Assembly: GCF_003323735.1 (NCBI RefSeq)
Contig: NZ_QOIM01000026.1
Coordinates: 1-64,000, forward strand
DNA: 64,000 bases
Direction: 5' to 3'
Source: Streptomyces reniochalinae
Lineage (GTDB): Bacteria; Actinomycetota; Actinomycetes; Streptomycetales; Streptomycetaceae
Shown: piece by piece, positions 59,272 to 64,000 of the stretch
Layout: every line of letters begins with the position of its first letter
How positions within the stretch are numbered: the stretch's first letter is position 1
Position numbers and translations under genes: made by a program
Notes under the pieces: model-generated
What the model was told of the DNA's origin: nothing
The model's database searches: none
Seen by the model: only the letters and a program-made list of their open reading frames with translations

Positions 59272-59340
59272 ACGCGGGGACTCGCGCTCCCGGCACCGCA
59301 CGCGGCGGATCTCGCGTTGCCCGCGCCGTGGGCGGGTCCG
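59251..59340. repeat. Three 30-bp tandem repeats spanning the end of egtD
   Basis: Units begin CTCGCGTTCCCGGCGCCG (59251), CTCGCGCTCCCGGCACCG (59281) and CTCGCGTTGCCCGCGCCG (59311), an exact 30-nt period with diverged second halves. The first unit encodes the last EgtD residues (LAFPAP) and the stop; the rest is non-coding. No terminator hairpin was seen between the convergent genes. Confidence 0.75.
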
Positions 59341-59354
59341 CCCGGGCCCGCCCC

Positions 59355-62093
59355 TCACGTCCACTGGGCCTCGTGCTCGGCGCTGTCCGTCAGAGGCATC
59401 TCGGCCCAGATCGTCTTGCCGTGCGGCCCGTAGCGGGTGCCCCAGTGCTGGGCGAGCTGGGCGATGAGGAACAGGCCGCGGCCGCCCTCGTCGACGGTGG
59501 TGGCACGGCGCAGATGGGGCGCGGTGCTGCTGCTGTCGGACACCTCGCAGGTCAGGTACCGGTCGCAGAGCAGCCGCACGGTGACGGGAGGCGCTCCGTA
59601 GCGGACGGCGTTGGTGATCAGCTCGCTGAGGACGAGTTCCGCGGTGAAGGCGGTCTCCTCCAGGCCCCATGCGGTCATCCGGTCCATGCAGGCGGCACGC
59701 ACCGGGGCGACCGCCTCGGGGTCGCTGGGTACCTCCCACTCGGCGACCCGGTCGGGCGGCAGCCTGCGGGTGACGGCGACGAGCAGCGCGATGTCGTCCC
59801 TGTCGGTGTGCGACCTGCCGGGCAGCAGCGCCTCCAGGAGGGCACCGCAGGTCTCGTCCGGGTCGCGGCCCGCGCGGGCGACCTCCTCGAGGAGGGTCTC
59901 CAGCCGCTCGTCGAGGTCGCGGCCGCGCGAGCGGATCAGACCGTCCGTGTAGAGGACCAGCCGGCTGCCCTCGGGGACCGTCAGGGTGCGCGTCTCGAAC
60001 GGTGACGTGCCCAGCCCCAGGGGGAGGTTGGCCGGCACGTCCAGGAGTGCGGTCGTCCCGTCGGGCCTGGCCAGTGCGGGCGGCGGGTGGCCGGCTCTGG
60101 CGATGTGGCACTGCCCGGTGGCCGGCTCGTACAGGACGTAGAGCACGGTGGCGCCGGTGACCGTCTCGGTCTCCGGGCGGCGGGTGGGGTCCTGGTCGAT
60201 GCGGACCACCAGCTCGTCCAGGTGGGCGAGGAGTTCGTCGGGCGGCAGGTCGAGCGAGGAGAAGTTGTGCACGGCCGTCCGCAGCCGTCCCATGGTGGCG
60301 GCCGCGTGCAGCCCGTGTCCGACGACGTCGCCGACGACCAGCGCCACGCGGGCGCCGGGCAGCGGGAGGACGTCGAACCAGTCGCCGCCGACGCCCGCCT
60401 GCGCGGGCACGTAGCGGTAGGCGGCGTCGACCGCGTTCTGTTCCGGCAGTCCGCCCGGCAGCAGGCTGCGCTGCAAGGTGACGGCCATGCCGTGTTCGCG
60501 GGCGTAGCGCCGTGCGTTGTCGACGCAGACCGCCGTGCGGGCGACCAGTTCCTGCGCGGAGGCGAGGTCTTCGGGCTGGAAGGGCTGCTGGTCGCGGCGC
60601 CAGAAGCTGGCGAGTCCGAGAACGGTGCCCCTGGCCCGCAGCGGCACGGTGATCCGCGAGTGGAAGCCCGAGGAGAGGATGTGTGCGGCGCCTTCGGGGT
60701 CGATCTCGCGCCACTCGGTGGCGGCGGCCAGGTCGGGCTCGAAGACGGGTGCGACCTGAACCGCGTCTCCCGTCGTGCGGAAGGCCACCGGGGGGATGCG
60801 CGGTCTGCTGCCCAGGGGCTGCAACGGGTGGTCGCCGACCGCCGAGCGCAGGGCGACGCGCCGCACGGTGGCGGTGGTGGGGTCGGGCAGCGGCTCTTGT
60901 CCCTCGATCACCGGGTCGAGCAGGTCGACGCTCACCACGTCGGCGAACCGGTCCACGGCGACCTCGGCCAGCTCCTCGGCGGTGCGTTTCACGTCGAGGG
61001 TCGTGCCGACGTGCAGCCCTGCCGTGTAGAGCAGTTCGAGACGCTGGGCGGCGACTTCGGCCTGCCCTGCCACTTCCCGCAGCTCGGTGGTGTCCCGCGC
61101 AGTGGTCACGGTGCCGCTCGGGTCGCCGTCGCCGCCGGTGGGGCGCTGGTTGACGGCCAGCAGCCGTTCGCCGACGGGGTGCACCTCGTCGGTGGCCGTA
61201 CGGCCCGAGACCAGCAGCTGTCCGACGCCGGACGGCAGGCGCAGCGCGCCGATGCGCTGCCCCTGCGCGCCCGCGGGCAGCCCCAGGAGGCGGTGGGCCT
61301 CGTCGTTGGCCAAAAGCAGCCGCCGGTCGACGTCGAGCACGAGGACGCCCTCGCGGACCGCGTGCAAAACCGCGTCGTGGTGCTCGTACATCCGGGTCAC
61401 CTCGGTCGGGCCGAGGCCGCGCGTCTGCCGTTTGAGCCGCCTGCTGATCAGGCCCGCGCCCGCGGCGGCCAGCAGGAGCGCGCCGACGGCGCCGACGCCG
61501 ACCCAGGGCAGTTCCCGGTCGAGCCGGGCGGAGACGGTGGCCAGGTCGACGCCCGCGGTGACGAGGCCGACCACCTTGCGCTCCGAGTCCCGTACGGGCG
61601 CGACCGCCCGCACCGAGTCCGTGGGCTCTCCGTGGAAGCGTTCGAGGTAGGTCTCGCCGGCCAGCGCCCTGCTGAAGTCGCCCGCGGCGCGTCTGCCGAT
61701 CAGCTCGGTGAGGGGGTCGGAGAGGCGCACGCCGCCGTCGTCGAGCACCGCCACGAAGTCGATGCCGCACGCGTCGCGCGCCCGGAGGCTCACGGGTTGC
61801 AGTGCGGCCGTCGGACGGGTGGAACGGAGGGCCGCTGCGGTGGAGGGGGCGGCCGCCAGGGTGCCGGCGCAGGCCAGTGACCGGTCGCGGGCGCTGCGCA
61901 CGTCGGCGGCGCGGGCCTGCCAGGCGAGGAGGGCGGCGCCCGCCAGCACCAGCAGCAGGACGATCGCCAGTTGCAGGGCGAACACCTGAGCGGCGACGCT
62001 GCGCCCCGCGAACCGTGCTCCGCGCTCCCCCGGCTCCTGGGCCCTTCGCCGCCCGCGCCACCGCCTCAGCCGTCTTCGCCACTCCCGCGCCAT
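59355..62093 (-). CDS. SpoIIE-type phosphatase with sensor, PAS, GAF and anti-sigma ATPase domains
   Basis: This is a 912-residue protein. After a basic N-terminus and one membrane helix (VFALQLAIVLLLVLAGAALL), an extracellular sensor domain (about 55-190: CGIDFVAVLDDGGVRLSDPL, FHGEPTDSVRAVAPVRD, CitA/DcuS-like) and a second helix (VGVGAVGALLLAAAGAGLIS) follow. Then come PAS (AVREGVLVLDVDRRLLLAND), GAF, the PP2C/SpoIIE phosphatase (VGGDWFDVLPLPG, LVVGDVVGHGLHAAATM, GHPPPALARPDGT, RDDIALLV) and a C-terminal HATPase (ELVLSELITNAVRYGAPPVT, EGGRGLFLIAQLAQHWG). It links an external signal to anti-sigma-antagonist control. It is a single gene. Confidence 0.93.
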   Translation of the reverse strand: MAREWRRRLRRWRGRRRAQEPGERGARFAGRSVAAQVFALQLAIVLLLVLAGAALLAWQARAADVRSARDRSLACAGTLAAAPSTAAALRSTRPTAALQPVSLRARDACGIDFVAVLDDGGVRLSDPLTELIGRRAAGDFSRALAGETYLERFHGEPTDSVRAVAPVRDSERKVVGLVTAGVDLATVSARLDRELPWVGVGAVGALLLAAAGAGLISRRLKRQTRGLGPTEVTRMYEHHDAVLHAVREGVLVLDVDRRLLLANDEAHRLLGLPAGAQGQRIGALRLPSGVGQLLVSGRTATDEVHPVGERLLAVNQRPTGGDGDPSGTVTTARDTTELREVAGQAEVAAQRLELLYTAGLHVGTTLDVKRTAEELAEVAVDRFADVVSVDLLDPVIEGQEPLPDPTTATVRRVALRSAVGDHPLQPLGSRPRIPPVAFRTTGDAVQVAPVFEPDLAAATEWREIDPEGAAHILSSGFHSRITVPLRARGTVLGLASFWRRDQQPFQPEDLASAQELVARTAVCVDNARRYAREHGMAVTLQRSLLPGGLPEQNAVDAAYRYVPAQAGVGGDWFDVLPLPGARVALVVGDVVGHGLHAAATMGRLRTAVHNFSSLDLPPDELLAHLDELVVRIDQDPTRRPETETVTGATVLYVLYEPATGQCHIARAGHPPPALARPDGTTALLDVPANLPLGLGTSPFETRTLTVPEGSRLVLYTDGLIRSRGRDLDERLETLLEEVARAGRDPDETCGALLEALLPGRSHTDRDDIALLVAVTRRLPPDRVAEWEVPSDPEAVAPVRAACMDRMTAWGLEETAFTAELVLSELITNAVRYGAPPVTVRLLCDRYLTCEVSDSSSTAPHLRRATTVDEGGRGLFLIAQLAQHWGTRYGPHGKTIWAEMPLTDSAEHEAQWT

Positions 62094-62231
62094 AGAGCAT
62101 GGTCTACCGCCCTTTGCGCGCGTTTTCGCGAACGCGCCCCACGGGGCCCCAGGGGTGCCCGGATCAGGGGATGGCAGCCGACCGCCCGTCCGGCGCGCAG
62201 ATCACGGCTCGGTTGCTTCCGTCCGCAGCCA

Positions 62232-62261
62232 TTGACGTGGCCGTCGGCGGAGTTCTAGGTT
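62232..62261 (+). promoter_or_regulatory. Promoter of the ROK regulator gene
   Basis: TTGACG (62232-62237), an 18-nt spacer and TAGGTT (62256-62261) match the actinomycete housekeeping consensus closely. The start of transcription is expected near 62268. Confidence 0.7.
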
Positions 62262-62272
62262 CCCGCCATCGA

Positions 62273-62287
62273 TAGGAAACTTTCCTA
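62273..62287. promoter_or_regulatory. ROK-type operator
   Basis: TAGGAAA-C-TTTCCTA is a perfect inverted repeat with 7-bp arms, starting about 5 nt after the predicted transcription start. It resembles operators recognised by ROK/NagC-like regulators and points to autoregulation. Confidence 0.75.
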
Positions 62288-62345
62288 ACGAATCCCGCCG
62301 CCCGTGCACCGTCGCCCGGGCGGCCCGGACGGACGGGGCTCCACC

Positions 62346-63551
62346 TTGGCCACCACACACGCCGACTCCAGCGGCATACCCGGCACCCCGGGAGCGCCCG
62401 GGACCCCGGGAACGCCACGTGTGCTGCGGGCGATGAACGACCGGGCCGCACTCGATCTGCTCGTCGCCCACGGGGCACTGACCCGCACCCGGATCAGCGA
62501 ACTGACCGGCCTGTCGAAGCCGACCGCCTCCCAGCTCCTCAACCGGCTCACGGAGACCGGGCTCGTGCGGACCCGGAACAAGGAGCGCGGCAAACCCGGC
62601 CCCAACGCGCTGCTGTACGAGATCGATCCCGCCGCCGCACACGTCGCCGCGCTGTCGGCCGACCCCTGGGGCATCTCCGCCGTGGTCGCCGACATCACGG
62701 GCACGGTCGTCGGCCGCGCGCGCGTCGAGGCCGACTCGGTGGCCGACCACGTGCGCCACCGCACGGCGCAGTTGGTCAAGGAGGCCGTCGACGGCGCCCT
62801 GGCGGACGCGGGTCCCGGCACGCGGGAGCCGCACACCACGGTCATCGGCACACCCGGCGCCATCGACCCGCACTCGGGTGAGCTGCGCTACGCCCCGCAC
62901 CTGCCCGGCTGGCACTCCAGGACGCTGCGCGCCGAACTGGCCGAGGTGCTCGGCGCCCCCGTCACGATCGAGAACGACGTCAACCTCGCGGCCATGGCCG
63001 AGCAGCACGAGGGGGCCGCCCAGGACCACGACAACTTCGCGCTGGTCTGGGTGGACAACGGTACGGGCGCGGCCGTCGTCGTGGACGGCACGCTGTTGCG
63101 CGGGGCGACGGGCGGCGCGGGCGAGATCGGCTACATGCCGCTGCCCGGGGCGCCGCTGGCCCGGGGCGGCCCTGGCGAGTACGCGACGGCGCGGGCAGGC
63201 GGCGGCTTCCAGAGCCTGGTCTCGGTCTCGGCCGTCCGCGAACTCGCGGGGGGCGGGCCGCTCCCCGACGCGCTGGCCGATCCGCCCGTGCGCGAGGAGA
63301 CCGCACGCCGGCTGGCGGCCGGGATCGCCGCCGTGGTCGCCGTCGTCGACCCCGAACTCGTCGTCCTGTCGGGTGCGGTGCCGCAGACGGGCGGCGAAGA
63401 ACTGCGCACGCTGGTCGAGCAGGAGCTGACCGGGCTCGCGCTGCCCCGTCCGCTGCTGCGGCTGAGCGATCTGGACGGCGACCCGATTCTGACCGGCGCC
63501 CTGCTGTCCGCCCTGGCCCAGGCACGCGAGCAGGTGTTCGACACCGCCTGA
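62346..63551 (+). CDS. ROK-family transcriptional regulator
   Basis: This is a 401-residue protein. The N-terminal winged helix is MNDRAALDLLVAHGALTRTR, ISELTGLSKPTASQLLNRLT and ETGLVRTRN; the sugar-kinase-like domain has TTVIGTPGAIDPHSGELRYA, VTIENDVNLAAMAEQHEGAA, VDGTLLRGATGGAGEIGYMP (ROK signature; the cysteine cluster of sugar kinases is missing). It probably senses a sugar and controls the adjacent ABC system. The start is uncertain: TTG at 62346 (MATTHADSSG) or GTG at 62304. The N-terminus has a PGTPGAPGTPGTP repeat. Confidence 0.88.
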   Translation: MATTHADSSGIPGTPGAPGTPGTPRVLRAMNDRAALDLLVAHGALTRTRISELTGLSKPTASQLLNRLTETGLVRTRNKERGKPGPNALLYEIDPAAAHVAALSADPWGISAVVADITGTVVGRARVEADSVADHVRHRTAQLVKEAVDGALADAGPGTREPHTTVIGTPGAIDPHSGELRYAPHLPGWHSRTLRAELAEVLGAPVTIENDVNLAAMAEQHEGAAQDHDNFALVWVDNGTGAAVVVDGTLLRGATGGAGEIGYMPLPGAPLARGGPGEYATARAGGGFQSLVSVSAVRELAGGGPLPDALADPPVREETARRLAAGIAAVVAVVDPELVVLSGAVPQTGGEELRTLVEQELTGLALPRPLLRLSDLDGDPILTGALLSALAQAREQVFDTA

Positions 63552-63671
63552 CGGCGGCCACCGCACCCCGCTCCGCACGCCCCACGGCCGCCCACCGCGC
63601 CCCGCTCTCCCGGCGGCGCGCCCCCGCTTGCGCACTCAGGCCCCACCCCACCCTGCCCTGAAGGAGTTCCC

Positions 63672-64000
63672 ATGCCGCCTCCGCGTCTGCGCGCCTGGCC
63701 GGCCGTGCTGCTCGCCACCGGGCTGCTGCTGTCCGGCTGCGCCAACCCCAGCGTCGGCAGCGCCGACGACGACCCGGACGCGCCCGTCACGCTGAGGTTC
63801 TGGCACGGCTGGTCCGAACCCGGCGAGGTGAAAGCGATCGACAAGAGCGTTGAGCGCTTCGAGGAGCTGCACCCCAACATCCACGTCGAGACCACGGGCA
63901 ACGTCAGCGACGCCACCGTCAACCAGGCGCTGCGGGCCGGCGGCGACAAGGCACCCGACGTGGTGTCCTCCTTCACCACGAACAACGTCGGCCAGTACTG
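63672..64000 (+). CDS. Sugar ABC transporter substrate-binding lipoprotein (5' part)
   Basis: The first 109 residues are in the window; the gene continues past the right edge. It has a lipoprotein signal (PAVLLATGLLLSGC, lipobox Cys about 23), then the CUT1 binding-protein start VTLRFWHGWSEPGEVKAIDK, SVERFEELHPNIHVETTG and DKAPDVVSSFTTNNVGQY. AAGGAG is 5 nt upstream of ATG. It follows the ROK regulator by 120 nt and is probably the first gene of the sugar uptake operon that ROK controls. Confidence 0.92.
   Translation, partial: MPPPRLRAWPAVLLATGLLLSGCANPSVGSADDDPDAPVTLRFWHGWSEPGEVKAIDKSVERFEELHPNIHVETTGNVSDATVNQALRAGGDKAPDVVSSFTTNNVGQY

Noticed and set aside
58219..62100. Minus-strand frame of about 1290 codons
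   Set aside because: It is a shadow of the SpoIIE phosphatase gene and the antisense of egtD; the phosphatase frame carries all recognisable domains.

Overview
The window is very GC-rich, with third codon positions almost all G or C. Its gene families are those of a filamentous actinomycete: a rodlin, an ergothioneine (egt) cluster, a SpoIIE-type phosphatase carrying a histidine-kinase-like ATPase, ROK/LacI/IclR/TetR/MarR regulators, and Tat- or Sec-exported hydrolases. It is most likely a Streptomyces chromosome. I see no rRNA, tRNA, CRISPR array, insertion sequence or phage module.

Layout. (1) 1-2345: the end of a secreted lytic transglycosylase, an EamA exporter and a membrane-anchored helix-hairpin-helix protein. 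(2) 2671-10835: a tightly overlapping operon for a reduced complex I (nuoA, a NuoB/NuoD-like fusion, nuoH, J, K, L, M, N). It has no NADH module and no iron-sulphur subunit, and a CsoR/RicR-like palindrome lies before nuoA. (3) 11001-15035: a hypothetical gene with a phase-shifted middle, a secreted Nep1-like (NPP1) protein, a rodlin, a DUF6328 membrane protein and a zinc-less quinone-oxidoreductase-like enzyme. (4) 15210-21431: a LysR effector domain without its DNA-binding half, then an IclR regulator, an OPT-family transporter, an M29/NicX-like aminopeptidase and a proline iminopeptidase, which look like a peptide uptake and breakdown set. (5) 21514-25425: a Tat-exported GH64 beta-1,3-glucanase and a HelR/HelD-type RNA polymerase-associated helicase. 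(6) 25577-37489: an apparent N-glycan utilisation locus made of a GH38 alpha-mannosidase, GH85 endo-beta-N-acetylglucosaminidase, GH5 (GH5_18-like) beta-mannosidase, two sugar ABC permeases, a lipoprotein binding protein and a divergent LacI regulator with clear palindromic operators. (7) 37524-49798: a VOC protein with a MerR-TipAS regulator, a TetR regulator divergent from a TIM-barrel-like protein, a proline-rich ORF, a DUF4232 protein, an NCS1 permease, WrbA, an MFS pump divergent from its MarR regulator, decayed gene remnants and a STAND-type NTPase. (8) 49862-54575: a CPD-type photolyase, an M64 metallopeptidase and a divergent XRE-TPR regulator. (9) 54778-59271: egtA-egtB-egtC-egtD, translationally coupled, for ergothioneine. 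(10) 59355-64000: a large PAS-GAF-SpoIIE phosphatase, a ROK regulator with a well-formed promoter and operator, and the start of a sugar-binding lipoprotein cut by the window end.

The strongest candidate for an under-described system is the orphan complex I operon. By eye its NuoB-like part lacks the cluster N2 cysteines, NuoA has lost the YECG-type motif, NuoH has lost the GPNRVGP loop, NuoM has Asp where Glu is expected in TM5, and NuoN has Leu there. It therefore looks like a membrane arm re-used with another electron or ion partner. All alignments were made by eye from family knowledge; none was computed.
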